Source: Rhizodiscina lignyota
Lineage: Eukaryota > Ascomycota > Dothideomycetes > Aulographales > Rhizodiscinaceae
NCBI GenBank assembly: GCA_010015805.1
Contig: ML978131.1
Location: 372,001-436,000 of the forward strand
Length of the DNA stretch: 64,000 nucleotides
Reading direction: 5' to 3'
Shown here: positions 44,688 to 55,891 of the stretch, piece by piece
Layout of the letters: each line of letters opens with the position of its first letter
Numbering within the stretch: the stretch's first letter is position 1
Made by a program: the position numbers and the translations under genes
Notes under the pieces: generated by a model
Databases searched by the model: none
Seen by the model: the letters and a program-made list of their open reading frames with translations, nothing else
Told to the model about the DNA's origin: nothing

Positions 44688-45719
44688 TCAAGTCAATTCA
44701 TGAACAAGAGCTTCTCGCCTTTCGCCAAGGAAGAGCCCTCCGAGATTCCAGAGGTTCCCAGATATTGCTTCATCCCGAACCCACTCCTGATAAGCATTCG
44801 TGACTTCGTCGACACCTTCGCTCCGCATCGTCATCCCAATTGGTAAGTCGATGCCAACAAGATCAATCGGCGGCTCATCTGAGATTGCACGAATTGAGTG
44901 TTCATTGAATGAGTTCAACGCATTGCGATGTTCGGTGATCGTCGACTCATCGATGATGAGGATTCGTAGCTTCCGCGATGTGCGCGCCATGAGCAGCTCC
45001 TGATATCCGGGGTTCGTTGATACTGACGGGCAAGTGAGAACCATGTGAGTGAGGCTCTGTGGCATTCGAAAGTTATTGTGCATCATCCAGATACCACAGG
45101 GTGCTCCGTATAATGAGACCTTGCGAAGTCGTTGCCATTTTGTCCATAGGGGCGATCCTATAGACTCTACGTTCGGCAAAAAGTGGTCAAGGGAAAGCTC
45201 GTCTCTTGTGCTTGTAAACTCTTCCAAGTCCTCGAGTTGCTCAAATGCAGCTCTCAGCTTAGGTCGGACGTAAAGGTGATCTTGCCAGGGCATGATTGAC
45301 CGTAGGTCCATGTCGATGACCAAACGTTTTAACGATGAACGAAGGATACACATGAGTTCATAAACCCATATCGCCACAGGTAGATCGTCGATGGAACTTG
45401 GAGGGAATGGCGCAAGATACAGAGAGGTTAACAACGGCCTGATATCAAGCTGTTTCTGCGAAATTCCGTCGGTAAACTCATCGCTTCCGACTCCAAGAGC
45501 GAGGAGTAGGAGCCTGAGACGTCTGGAAGAGTCTATGTACAGGCAACGCGTGTACAAATGTCGGCGTGCCCTAGAATGAGTTGCTCTGCAGACAGTCGTG
45601 AAGGAGAGCAGTGTTTTTGTTATGGGATGATAAGCTGGCAACGCGACAGGCGCATCATGCTCATCAGGCGCCAGAGCATCAATAATGTCAAGGATGAGTT
45701 CGATTGGAAGAGAAGCCAT
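44688..45719 (-). CDS. F-box-like protein, 343 aa
   Basis: A single exon. The N terminus MASLPIELILDIIDALAPDE has the LPxEL-xxI form of an F-box, followed by TLLSFTTVCRATHSRARRHL, the usual second helix with the conserved Cys and Arg residues. The rest contains Leu-rich segments (LTSLYLAPFPPSSIDDLPVA, LRKVSLYGAPCGIWM, LRILIIDES) resembling degenerate leucine-rich repeats for substrate recognition. Such proteins are usually adaptors of SCF ubiquitin ligases in fungi, and the families expand rapidly. The substrate is unknown. Confidence 0.75.
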   Translation of the reverse strand: MASLPIELILDIIDALAPDEHDAPVALPAYHPITKTLLSFTTVCRATHSRARRHLYTRCLYIDSSRRLRLLLLALGVGSDEFTDGISQKQLDIRPLLTSLYLAPFPPSSIDDLPVAIWVYELMCILRSSLKRLVIDMDLRSIMPWQDHLYVRPKLRAAFEQLEDLEEFTSTRDELSLDHFLPNVESIGSPLWTKWQRLRKVSLYGAPCGIWMMHNNFRMPQSLTHMVLTCPSVSTNPGYQELLMARTSRKLRILIIDESTITEHRNALNSFNEHSIRAISDEPPIDLVGIDLPIGMTMRSEGVDEVTNAYQEWVRDEAISGNLWNLGGLFLGERREALVHELT

Positions 45720-47683
45720 ATCGTATCATATAGCTGATTTGAGTTAATCTAGCAGAAAGGACTCACTTCGATGTTGATGCGCATCCTGGAAGGGTGAAGG
45801 TTGGCCTGTGAACGCCCGAAGTTCCAACCCGGTAGCCGTGCCTTCCAAAACGAAGCAACATCACGTGCGACGTAGAGTTCCAACACGTCTCGAGGTCGCT
45901 CAAGGACTTCCATCACTGAGAGTTATTTACGGAACTTGCTGTATATTTGCGACCATTATTTGGAACGGTCTAGAAAGGTACCCGAATCTCCGCCCTTATA
46001 TCGAGACTAGCCAAGATGTCCGCACGGGTTCACGACGCAAGACTATCGAAGCCCAATTTGGCGTCTAAGCCGGCGTCTCTGGACAATTTACCCAATATTA
46101 TTTCGATCAAGAAAGTTTTGATTGTGAATGTTCTGACTTCAACGCTCCCATATCCATTCCCCCGAGCGCTCATCCTTTAAACTTTGCTCCTCCTTTCGTC
46201 CAATTCGTCCGTCATTTAACCGGCGCCACTCTTGCGAACGGTGAAGCCCACACCTCCATTGGCTGACATACGCGTTCAGTTATTCGGGAATGAACTAATT
46301 ACGAGCGGCGGACAACGTGCGGTTGTAGAAAATTGCGCCGCAAGATGTCCATATGAGAATGATACGTTGTCATGGAAGCTTCCAACTTTCTTCCATAGCC
46401 TCTCTTCCCCAACCGGGGATGCCAGGCATTGTGGCAACTGTTACCGAAAAAGCCGTCCGTGCTGGCGGTTCCTATGGTCTAGTAGGTGGCTTATTGATTT
46501 TAGAGGCCGTTGAAGCGAGCGTTGAACGGCGTGCTTCCGCTCATCGTTCATTGGCCATATATCTCTACGAGCGGGAGATAGGCACTGGCGATTAGATACG
46601 AATCTTCGACAAGAGAACAATTCTCCTTCGCTGGAGGATATGTCTCACATATCGGCACAAGTTCGCTTGCAGTGTTGCACGCACAACCACTTACGATCGC
46701 ACGACCGCCTTCTACGTCTTTGGAGCTCTTAGGGCAACAGACGCAAGAAATTGTGACCCAAGGGAGCTTCAATTCCGGGCCTGGTCGTGATTCTGCACCA
46801 ATCGACCGCCGCCGTTGAAGGGGGTGGAAGCCACCGCCTAAATGGCATACGTACCTCAATCTGAGCAACTGCACCATTCTCCAGTCAGACGTCTGAGCTG
46901 ACTATGGTAGCACAAAAATGGGTCGTAGCCTGAATGGTGGGCCATTGTCACCCCCCCATCCCAAAGAATTTCCGCCTTCCTTTTGCGAGTGTTATACGAG
47001 AGAAGATGAAGTTGTTGATTATGGCATTTGGACCCTCGCGCATTCATCTGACCACACCAGGATTGCATGCAGCGGGGTCTGCGAGATGATTGGCATGCAC
47101 AACAGAAATTGTGCTTAATTGACAGCTCGGAGCTCACTGTTTTCGGGACCACGTTCAGGGATGCGGACAAGGGGTTGGCATTCGAGAACTCAATAGCTCG
47201 GTTGGCGCCCGCAGGGTGGAGCATATGGCGACCGCTGCCCTTCTTCTGGAGCTTTCCCTTTTACGTCCAGGAACAGCGCGCGTGGCTGTTCATGCGAGCC
47301 ACTTTCTCTTGGTGGTTGAAGCACGCGTTGACGTTTAAAGGTCGTAGGGAGACTCAGACGCCTTGTGAGACACTTCAGCTTCCGCACGAAATCTACTATT
47401 TGTACCTGCGTTTCGCGACACCCGCTAGGCGTTCCAGTAGCCTTGGTATCACCTCTCACATATATCTGCCGTGCGTTCACGCAAGCTCCTGCAAGGGTCG
47501 ACATTTGAAAAAGCTACCGGAACGGACGCCGGAGTCGGGACGACACGAGATAAAAAGCTTTTATTTCCAGCATCTCAACAACTCGCAAGGTGCTTTGGTT
47601 GAAGAAACATTTGGGGCGACGCACAGAAGGTTGTAGTCTTTGGTCATGCACTGTCCGTGCAGCGGGCTGCTGCTGCTGCGATA
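45720..47683. other. 2 kb gap upstream of the DUF7729 gene
   Basis: Several overlapping open frames are present, the longest (47067-47636, plus strand) without motif or signal. I see no supported gene, RNA or repeat. Promoters of the F-box-like gene (left) and the DUF7729 gene (right) must lie here. Confidence 0.4.
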
Positions 47684-49096
47684 ATGGAGTCGCTAGGGAC
47701 TCCTCGACTTGCTGACTGCTCGTTCTCGCCGTGCAGCCGCAATTTCCATTTGCCATTGAGAGCAGCATCTCGAGAACAAAGGCACAGCCCTTCCGGCAAA
47801 CGGCTCGATCACAGTCCCAGATGTGACGACCCTGGCTCGGCCGCGCATTTCTGGAATGCAGTGTCTCACCATGGACAAACGTTGCGTGTCAAGCGAAGGC
47901 CCGAGAAACGAAAAAGTACATCTATAGCTTATCTGCGTCCAACCTCCAACAGCCTGTGCCTCGCGCTGCTTGTACTGTCCTTGCTATTTGATATAGCAGC
48001 TGGAGCCTACATTGTAGACGTCTCGAAGATCAGCGAAGAACGACGATCTGTGGTCGACACGCTTACTCGGAACGGAGAACTGCTCGTTGATCGCAGCGAG
48101 CCTCCACTCCCACGCATGCGCCTCGCGCGAAGGGATGAAGCATCCATCCCGTCTTTCAGTATAGCAGACGTCTCAACGAGCAAACCTGCGTCCTCAACGT
48201 CGCGTGGAAATGCGACAACAACAACTACGACTTCGTCTTCAACAGCAACTCAGACCGGGTCTCCGACCAACTCTCCTCTCCCTCAGCCATTCGACACTAA
48301 TTTGGGCAACAACTTCACTTCAACATGTCCCCAATTCTTCAACAGCTTTCTCAAGAACTCGACCTTCCAAAATTGTGTTCCATTCTCCCTGCTCCTTCAA
48401 GTAAGCCTACTCTCATTGCCCATGGATATGCTTGAGCTAAAGGCGCTGCAACAGACGTCCCAAGCATTCTTCCAAGCGTCCAAGTCCTTGGTCCGCATAA
48501 CTCAGGTTCTTGACGCCTCTTGCGATGTCTCATTCAACACTTGCAATTCGATAATGTCCGATCTCGCCGTACAACTGAAGGATCCTAACAACTGTGGGAC
48601 GGATTTCACGAACAACAACCCAATTGTTTTGCAAGCTTATGACGGATTCATTGCTTATCAGCCTATGTTTCAGGCGGCCTGCCAGAAAGACAAGAAGGGC
48701 ACGTACTGTAAGACTTCACGAACCACTGTGACATGTAACAAACCGTTGTTAATGAATACAGGCTTTGCGGATGCAATCACCAATACATCCTCCGCCGCCG
48801 ACTCCTACCCTTACTATTTGCCTCTCAACATCGAACTCCCTGGAGGTGCACGTCCAACATGTGATACGTGTCTGCAGGAAACGATGAGCATATTCGCTAA
48901 TGCTGCCTCCAATGCGTCACAACCAATCAGCAATACATACAAAGATGCTGCCCAGCAAATCAACATTGGGTGTGGGCCAGACTTTGTGAACAGCACTATA
49001 TCAGTGCGTACTGGCGGTGCTTCCGCAATGGATGGGATGGTAGCATTTGCTCCCATCATCACATTATTTGTCGCTCTTTTCACTCTTCTTTTCTAA
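47684..49096 (+). CDS. DUF7729 surface protein, probably GPI-anchored, 452 aa
   Basis: The first in-frame ATG is 47684. A 54-bp intron at 48401-48454 (CAA|GTAAGC...AACAG|ACG) is a multiple of three and has no stop; splicing gives FSLLLQTSQAFFQASKSL, the conserved form. A basic N-terminal region precedes a hydrophobic segment (SLCLALLVLSLLFDIAAGAYI), either an internal signal sequence or a signal anchor. A dibasic LARR site follows, then a Thr/Ser-rich linker. The cysteine-rich domain (STCPQFFNSFL, SCDVSFNTC, LKDPNNCG, ACQKDKKGTYC) matches what I recall of DUF7729, a fungal secreted domain of unknown function. The C terminus has small residues followed by a hydrophobic tail (FAPIITLFVALFTLLF), fitting a GPI signal. 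Confidence 0.8.
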   Translation: MESLGTPRLADCSFSPCSRNFHLPLRAASREQRHSPSGKRLDHSPRCDDPGSAAHFWNAVSHHGQTLRVKRRPEKRKSTSIAYLRPTSNSLCLALLVLSLLFDIAAGAYIVDVSKISEERRSVVDTLTRNGELLVDRSEPPLPRMRLARRDEASIPSFSIADVSTSKPASSTSRGNATTTTTTSSSTATQTGSPTNSPLPQPFDTNLGNNFTSTCPQFFNSFLKNSTFQNCVPFSLLLQVSLLSLPMDMLELKALQQTSQAFFQASKSLVRITQVLDASCDVSFNTCNSIMSDLAVQLKDPNNCGTDFTNNNPIVLQAYDGFIAYQPMFQAACQKDKKGTYCKTSRTTVTCNKPLLMNTGFADAITNTSSAADSYPYYLPLNIELPGGARPTCDTCLQETMSIFANAASNASQPISNTYKDAAQQINIGCGPDFVNSTISVRTGGASAMDGMVAFAPIITLFVALFTLLF

Positions 49097-50960
49097 TCTG
49101 ATATACCCGTTTGGATCGCAAGTCGGCATCTACTCACGTTTAATTCACGAAGAGACGAATTTCTTTTATATTTGCTTTTAGATCACAGCGATGGCGCATC
49201 TCAGTTTACTTTGTGATATAGGAGCATTTCCGACCAGATTGGCTTGGGTTGTTGCTTTACCTTAACATTGACTGGGGGCATCGATGTGCCGATTTGGAGT
49301 CTCACGACTTCATTCACACATCAAGTTCTCAACTAAATCTTAGCAATAGACTATGATTCGCATCCTTGCCGTCTTGGAATTGCAACCGTTTATCCCTGCA
49401 ACTAATATAAAGGCGGAAATGACCGCCCCACGTGATTCTTTGTGGATTGCCTTCCGCCAAAGGAAGCTCGAATTCCTTTTTTTCCCAGAAGGGCTTCGAT
49501 CTGAATACGTCAGATCCTTCCTAGTGATGGTGTCAGTGCAATCATATAATTTTTCACGGGGTGAAAGGCGTTTTGTAAACGAGATTGACATTCATCCAAA
49601 GATCGGCGCAAGGGTCGAGAAGGATTTGAAGTCATCGAGACCCTCCACCTTTGCAGTATTTTGTAGACATCAATCTCATAGGAAATGCCTGATCCATGCG
49701 AGCAAAATCTCTTATCTATAATTTAAACTGCCTGCAAATTGCCCTCAATGTCGTCAAAATGTAGAAAATTCTCCGCGTGACCTGCAGGTACTCGGGCTCT
49801 AATGTCCAACTCATCCGAAACGCCCCTTCCGTCCAATCTCTGACACGTTCCAAGTTCTCCCTCCGTGCCACGCTTCTTTGGGCACAGAGCAACAGAGCAG
49901 TCGGCCTACGTCCCGGCCAGGATATTGCTTGCCAAGTGTCGAATCCTGAGACGCTGAGCCAAAGATGATGGCCGCACTCCCGCTTGCGGAGGACGGGTTC
50001 CTGAGTCGTCTGGACGTTTCTCGCAGGTGACGGCAGCAAGGATGACAAGGCTTCTGAGGCGACAGTGTTTCTGTGCTTAAATGTAACTGCGACGACCCTC
50101 GCCATGCTCTCCTTTAAGGCCTGCCTCCTCTGGAGGCTGGGTCCCAAGTTTTGCGCATGCATTCGTCACGCATCGGTTCGATCCGTTCCTTCTGCAGTAC
50201 TGTCAATGTAGACGTCGTCAGCGGCGCGTGGACGCAATTCTACAGTAATCATGGACGGGGGCTATGGTTCTCTTCGGCAGACGGAGAGTCTGAAGAGTCG
50301 GAATGCAAAGGCGTTGAGAGCAGATGCATTGAGGAGAGATGGCTTGGAGAAGGGCGAAGGTAGCGCGTGCACTCTTTCCCATTTCGGCCTGTTTGTCACT
50401 TCGTCCTTCCTCAATCTCGTCTTCCTGGCAAGAATTGAAAAAGTTACACGGTGACGCAGCTCTGAAGGCATTCTAGCTCGACTGGAGCCCTGCGTCACCA
50501 TCCATCACAGTTCTCTGTCCCGTCTTCAGCAAGCGCCAGACGCACTTCTTGGGCCTCGCAACGTTTTTGGGGATGGAAATACCAGCGCTGATTGCCCTGT
50601 GGCTTCGCAGACCCATCCGCGGAATATGTACCTTCCCGGTTTTCTGGTGAGAAAGAAGCAGCAGTGCAGCTACCTCCTGCGTCGCCGGCCAGTCTTATTA
50701 AGAGTTCCATTTCCCGGAGCTCCAGGCCGCCAAAACTAAAGCTGCAAACGAGCAACGGCTCTACAGCTGCATCAACACATGTATCCTCCTCCGTGTGGTC
50801 GAAGTCGCTCCCCCCAAATCCTACTGCATTCCGCTCGAACGCGACCCTCCCACGGTCGTTGACCTCGACCAATCTTCCTGCCCGTCCGGCCCCTCCTCTT
50901 GACAGACCACTACCCCCTATTCCTCCCGATCAGATAGTCAAGTCACAGTCAAACTTCGCC
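49097..50960. other. 1.9 kb gap before the cysteine-motif protein gene
   Basis: The last 370 bp (50592-50960) stay open in frame with the following gene but contain no ATG, so they are read as 5' leader. Elsewhere open frames lack motifs. A T-loop-like GGTTCGATCC at 50175-50184 has no surrounding tRNA fold. Confidence 0.45.
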
Positions 50961-52822
50961 ATGGGTAACACTCCTTCTAAGAGCGAATCTGACCCCCCCG
51001 TGCCCGGGAACGCGAGACCAAGAGCGGCGACCAATACTGTTAGACGGCGGCCAGTGGGCTCAACGTCAACATGGAGAGGGGTAACAGCAACGGCAAAGGA
51101 CGAAGGCCGCAAAAAGCTGCCTTCGCCGTTGGGAGGGATGCGCGAGCTGTATTCGAAGCACGTTCGGAGCCAGTCGAATGACCTACGCGGCATGCCGACG
51201 AGTCCTGATATTGGGGATGGGGCTAACGATCCGCCACCAAAACAATCCAAACACCCACCCCCCGCCGAGTCCAGGCGGTTACCGCCCACGCCCCCTAACG
51301 AGGACTCTTCCATTGACGTGAGCGGGGTATCTTCGGCGTCAACAAATCAACAACAAAAACCTCAAAAATCGCGGGAGCTTTCAACACCTCCTCTCAATTC
51401 TCCACAACTACCACCAACCGCACATATCCCTGAGGAGACACCCTCCAAATACGGGATCACGCAGGCCGGTGGTGCAGAAGAGTCGGACGAGAACGACAAT
51501 CAGCTACAGGTGACGCGCAGCAGGCACTTCCGTGGGAAGAGCAGCACAGGCTTCGACATTTTCAAGGTAAAACACGCGTCACAGAAATTGCTGCCGCCTA
51601 GATCTTTGCTAATCATTGTTTGCAGGCCACGGCAGCTCTTCAAAAAGCTCATTCGTATTTGAACACAATCTCTCCACCAACGTCTCGTCCTGAAACCCCC
51701 ATCACGTCTCCTAAATCAACCATGGGTTCAGGTGGCTCCCAGGCAAACGAATCGCCCGAGCCGCGCCAATCTCAGAACGATTCTGTCGCGTCGAAGGAGT
51801 CCAAGAAGATGTCGAAGAAGAAGCTGAAGGCTATGTTGAAGAAGAAGAAGTCGGAGGGCATTTCGCAGGAGCCAGAAGCCATGTCAAAGGAGCCGGAGGC
51901 TATTATGCAGGAGTCGAAGGTCATGTCGAAGGAGCCGGAGGCCACTACGCAGGAGTCGAAGGCCATTTCGCAGAAGCCGAAGGTCATGTCGAAGGAGGAG
52001 TCCCTCCAGGCGGACCTCGACTTGTTGCAGGCACGTGACCCAACAATCTCTCCATTCCCCGCATATATCAACGTTCATCAGGACCAACTCAGGAAGCATC
52101 TGCAACTTGCACCCTCAGTCATACCCCCTTCTTTCGCTTCCTCCACCGTCAAGGATATCACTCCTCTCATTCAGACGCGCCCTGAAGAAGTGAGGGCATC
52201 GTATCTCTCTGTCATCCAAACGAAGTGCAAGGTGGAACACCGTCGCTGGCGCCAGAGCAACAACGCCGTCCATCCCGTTGCGTGTGCCTTGTGCTTCACC
52301 AACAAAGATGAGCTGACCGGCGAGAACGGCGAGTGGGAGCGCTGGTCCTGTATCTGGTGTGCGCTTCGTGTATGCCTGCCGTGCCGCAACAAGGTCGAGG
52401 TGTTCATGGGACGCGATCCGGAGAAGGTGCTCATTGGAAGCGAAATCGAGCAGATTCGAGCAGCGCAAGCGGCCGCGGCTCGTCAAGCTGGACCACCATC
52501 CGCCTCGAGCAGCACCGGCGAGTTTGGTGCAGGAAGTGGTCGCGGCTCTGCCATGAGCACCCGCAGAGGAAGCCCGAGCCCTGTGGCCGGTAGGTACACT
52601 CCAACTGTCGATATGAACCGTACTCCTATGTCAACGCAGAGACGGCCCACACAGATGTCGAAGGTGATGAATATTGACGACGATGTCACGCCGCGGAATT
52701 CCCCCGATCTGAGGGGAAAAGCTGGTAAAGCCAGCGCGGATGTTGACAGTCTTGGTGAGCAGATTGGCGAGATGAGCGTTGCGGATACGGCGAGTCCGAC
52801 GGAATTCAAAGAGGGTGGTTGA
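50961..52822 (+). CDS. Putatively myristoylated, disordered protein with a Cys-rich module, 600 aa
   Basis: Exons are 50961-51566 and 51626-52822. The start MGNTPSKSE is the first in-frame ATG, lies in a good context (GCCATGG), and provides Gly2 and Ser6 for N-myristoylation. The first 330 residues are disordered and Pro/Ser-rich, with basic patches. After the splice (DIFK|ATAALQKAHSYLN) come a Lys-rich helix (KKMSKKKLKAMLKKKK) and about five imperfect 8-16-residue repeats of the type EPEAMSK/QESK. A compact domain follows at about residues 335-470, including VACALCF ... CIWCALRVCLPC, a CxxC...CxxCx4CxxC array likely to bind zinc. The C terminus is again disordered. It resembles uncharacterised ascomycete proteins; a membrane-associated scaffold is inference. 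Confidence 0.7.
51862..51995 (+). repeat. In-gene imperfect tandem repeat
   Basis: Units of about 24 bp, paired into about 42-48 bp, built on ATGTCGAAGGAGCCGGAG and CAGGAGTCGAAGG, are repeated about five times. They encode alternating EPEA, QESK and MSK blocks. The copies differ in several bases, so expansion is not very recent. Confidence 0.7.
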
Positions 52823-53108
52823 TGGTGCTTTCCCCAAGGGGGGGATCAAGTTAAGGTTGCAGAACGAAGGACTCTTTTTGGTTGGGCATCACGAGGTTGC
52901 ATAACGAGGGCATGATTGTTTCAAAATTTGACGAGCACGACGAGGTATGACTTGGGGAAGCACGTAGAAAAGTCCAATAAAAGCCATATGTGCACTCTCC
53001 CGATCCCATATGAAGTGAAGCATGGCAAAGAAACCAGCACTATAACATGAACAATATACTTTTGTCGCTTAACGGTATTTATTGCTCGGCTGTCATTAAG
53101 ATTTTGAG
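52823..53108. other. Short convergent gap
   Basis: Facing 3' ends of the cysteine-motif gene and the HET-domain gene. AT-rich, no further feature seen. Confidence 0.4.
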
Positions 53109-55217
53109 TTATATGATGGATATCTCAGTCTTTGTTTCGTTTTGAAAACATTCATTTCTCCCCCTCTCGAAGAGCCCAATCCTCCTGTATATATTGTTTT
53201 GGCCATTGACCTCGCTCGGCAGCAGAAGTAGCCCCTCCACTCCATCATCCCCTTCTTTGCCCTGAGTAATTGCCGCGCATAAGACCACAACAACGTTGTG
53301 GTCTCCAGTCTCGTCATATGTACCGCACATATTGCGAGAATCAGTTCCGTACGCAGCCTCTGGCTCATCACCAAGGTCCACATCGGGATATTTTGCTATG
53401 AAGTCCTCGATATGTCTTGTCGAAGCCTCCGCAATAGTGATTACCTCTTCATTATATGGGAGCGTTGTTCTGGATCCTACAGAGGCGGATACAGGAAACA
53501 AGAATATATTAGAAGTCGAAGGATTGAACCAGGTCCTCTAACGGCAGCTCTCACTTTCAGCCTTGCCGACAATACTTCTCCAAACGGGTTGAGCTCGGGA
53601 GATCTCAATGTTGTCGAACAATCTATGATATCGCAGATAACGTCGGGAGCAGCTTCGTATTCATCGTCGAAAGAAAAATTGAAATGAATGACCCCTCCCT
53701 CGAGACTCGCCCAGGACCAAGAAGGCGCCCTGTATCTAACTGGCCTGTAAAATATGAAGGGTTCGTTCTCGGGCTGTGTTCTGTGCCAGCGCGAAGTGTG
53801 CCATGTGAGTTGTCGCGCGAGACCGTATTGCCACAGTCCGGCGAAGTAGCCGGGCCCGAGGGCGCGAGAAAACGAAGGATGAGAGGCAATTCCGGCCAGC
53901 GCGTTCAACTTGTCGCGGTCAACTTGTCGCGTTCAAGGCTCGCAAAGCGGAGAGAGTATGCCGTCACGAGGCGCAGCCAACAGCTCAAGGCTTTGTCTCT
54001 CCGAACGCGCGCTTCTTCTTCACTGAGAAGCAGAGAGTGCAGATTTAGGCTGTACTTGTCATTATCATCGTTATACCCCGCGTCGAGGTCGTGTGGAAAG
54101 TAGAGAGAGTCGCCAAAGTTTCTTGTACCGGCATGGCATCTCCACATCATGGTGTGGGTGGTGAATGTGAGCGTCCGCTGTGCCAGCAGCTGCTCTTGCA
54201 TCGTCCAGGCTCTCTTCGCGAGGGGCTCGAGCCACTCGTCGTAGCATGCGGCATCTAGTTCATTGACAGACATCGTGCCGAAAACGCCGGGTCGAATCCG
54301 GACAGGTATCGTGTGGAAAGGCTCTGAGTGGACACGGGGGTGGAGGAATCCTTCGAAGACGCTCTTCGCGGATGCAGCGACTATTGTCAAGGCTGATGAA
54401 GCGTAGTTATGTCTCATGAATGCAATTTCCCTAATTTTGTCCTCTTCAGAATCCTGGATGGTGCACAGGGCGTCAATCCACAAGTACGGGATTGACAAGT
54501 TGCGCGTGGTCGAGATGGCGTGACGGATGGTGGGCGGCAGAGTCAATGGATCTAGCTCTTCCATGAATTTAGCATAATTGGACCGAGTGAGAGTCGGAAA
54601 GGGCGATTTCCCCCAACAGTACGAGAGCGTTGCGTAAACGCCACGCGAGTTCCCAGATTCCACGAGTCGTGGATGTTGTCGTCCCGGTGGGCAGACCTCG
54701 ATGACTCTCGTGGGTAGAATAGAGTCTCGGCGTGAAGCGCTACAGTACTCGTGCCCCTTACACTCCTCCGACCATGCCCTAAGCTGCATCCTTGCTGCCT
54801 CGCTGTCGACGTCGGTCTGCAAGGGCCTCGCAGTCACATACCCTGAGGCGCTTCGTCTGATGCCGTCAAGGCGTGGAGAAAAAGCGCAGCCCCTCCGATC
54901 CACTTCCCCGTGGCAGAGTGGCACGAGATGCTCAGATAGAAGACGTTGCCGCCCCTAGGCGTGCAAGAATCGATCAGGACCGGGGCAAGATACGTAGTAA
55001 CCCTATCTTCTGGCATCCACGAGTCGCAACTAAAGCTTCTTATGTAGGCACACCAGGTGCAGTCAGCGTCTTTGATCTCGCTGTTGGCAGCGACTGTTTC
55101 GATGCTTCTGTGCTTGTGGCCATCACGGAGGTGATCGCAAGTGCAGCACTTCTCAAAACTCTCGGTGTTGAAGAAATCGCGCCAGCATCTGGCACAGACG
55201 AGGTCCCGGGGGCTCAT
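53109..55217 (-). pseudogene. HET-domain (heterokaryon incompatibility) gene, frame interrupted once
   Basis: Starting at MSPRDLVCARC, a Cys-rich N-terminal region joins through a 47-bp intron (54841-54795) to RMQLRAWSEECKGHEYC. The HET domain follows: YATLSYCWGKSPFPTLTRSN, LPPTIRHAISTTRNLSIPYL, WIDALCTIQDSEEDKIRE, and later AKRAWTMQEQLLAQRTLTF. The last part contains LNALAGIASHPSFSRALG, YRAPSWSWASLEGG and, after a 53-bp intron (53529-53477), a final exon ending at 53109. These are family hallmarks. Between the HET half and the C-terminal half the frame changes about once in a way a normal intron does not explain, so the gene looks recently broken, or the assembly has an error. HET proteins act in non-self recognition and cell death after hyphal fusion. 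Confidence 0.7.
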
Positions 55218-55663
55218 CTCGAGCGACAGCTTGTAAAGAAACAATGTTTTAAGTAGGACAGAATTCTTTTGATGTAACAGACGTGCGAGGTGCTAAAGGT
55301 GGTTGCGCTGAGTGAGGATTGTTGCACGTGTTATGTGCTAGCAACAGCAGATGTTGCTTGATTCTGTGACAGGAAACTTATCTGGAATCTGCCAGAACAT
55401 AGACTTGATCCGCTCGTCGGCTTTTGATGCCACGGGCTCGACTTGGGCAACCTGTTGTCGGGTTCGACGAGCATGCATTAACCAGTCCGACACGGACGAG
55501 GGTGATCGAGTGCTATGGCAGTGATGAATTGACTACACAATATCTAACCCCAAAGGGATCTCGCGATCCTGTAAGTAGATCCCTGGCTGGCATAGCATGA
55601 GAAACGTTTGTGAGTCTACCATAACGTGTAGCGCGTTCAGGATCCACCAGGAGCCCATTGCTT

Positions 55664-55891
55664 GTAGGTTTTGCTCGCCTATACGTGGTTAAACCTCGCC
55701 TAAGGCTTGGCTCTATAGGCTAAACATCGGTAATTAGATGCTGTAGCTTGGAGCCTAGTGAAGTATATCTTTTTATTACGCTGCACCTCCTTTAGACGTA
55801 TAGCCGAGCTTCAGTGATGTTTAGGCCAGCTATAAATACTCGCCAAAGGACTTTGGCGAGGTTTAGCCACGTATAGCCGAGCAGAACCCAC
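55664..55891. mobile_element. Foldback MITE-like element, 228 bp
   Basis: Terminal inverted repeats of about 41 bp lie at 55664-55704 and 55851-55891 and agree at 36 of 41 positions, sharing the core CTATACGTGG and TAAACCTCGCC. Next to the right arm a perfect 10-bp palindrome (CTCGCCAAAG-GA-CTTTGGCGAG, 55839-55860) makes a further hairpin, and inner sequences (GGCTAAACATC near 55718, GATGTTTAGGCC near 55817) also pair. There is no coding capacity. No target-site duplication is evident, so the exact ends and superfamily are unsure. It is best described as a non-autonomous DNA element moved in trans. Confidence 0.6.

Noticed and set aside
47067-47636. 189-codon plus-strand frame before the DUF7729 gene
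   Set aside because: Long but with random-like composition. It is in the promoter region, and no domain or signal is visible.
49716-50162. 148-codon minus-strand frame
   Set aside because: No motif. The amino-acid mix is typical of an antisense or non-coding frame.
50175-50184. GGTTCGATCC, a tRNA T-loop-like sequence
   Set aside because: No A-box at the right distance and no acceptor or anticodon stem can be folded around it.
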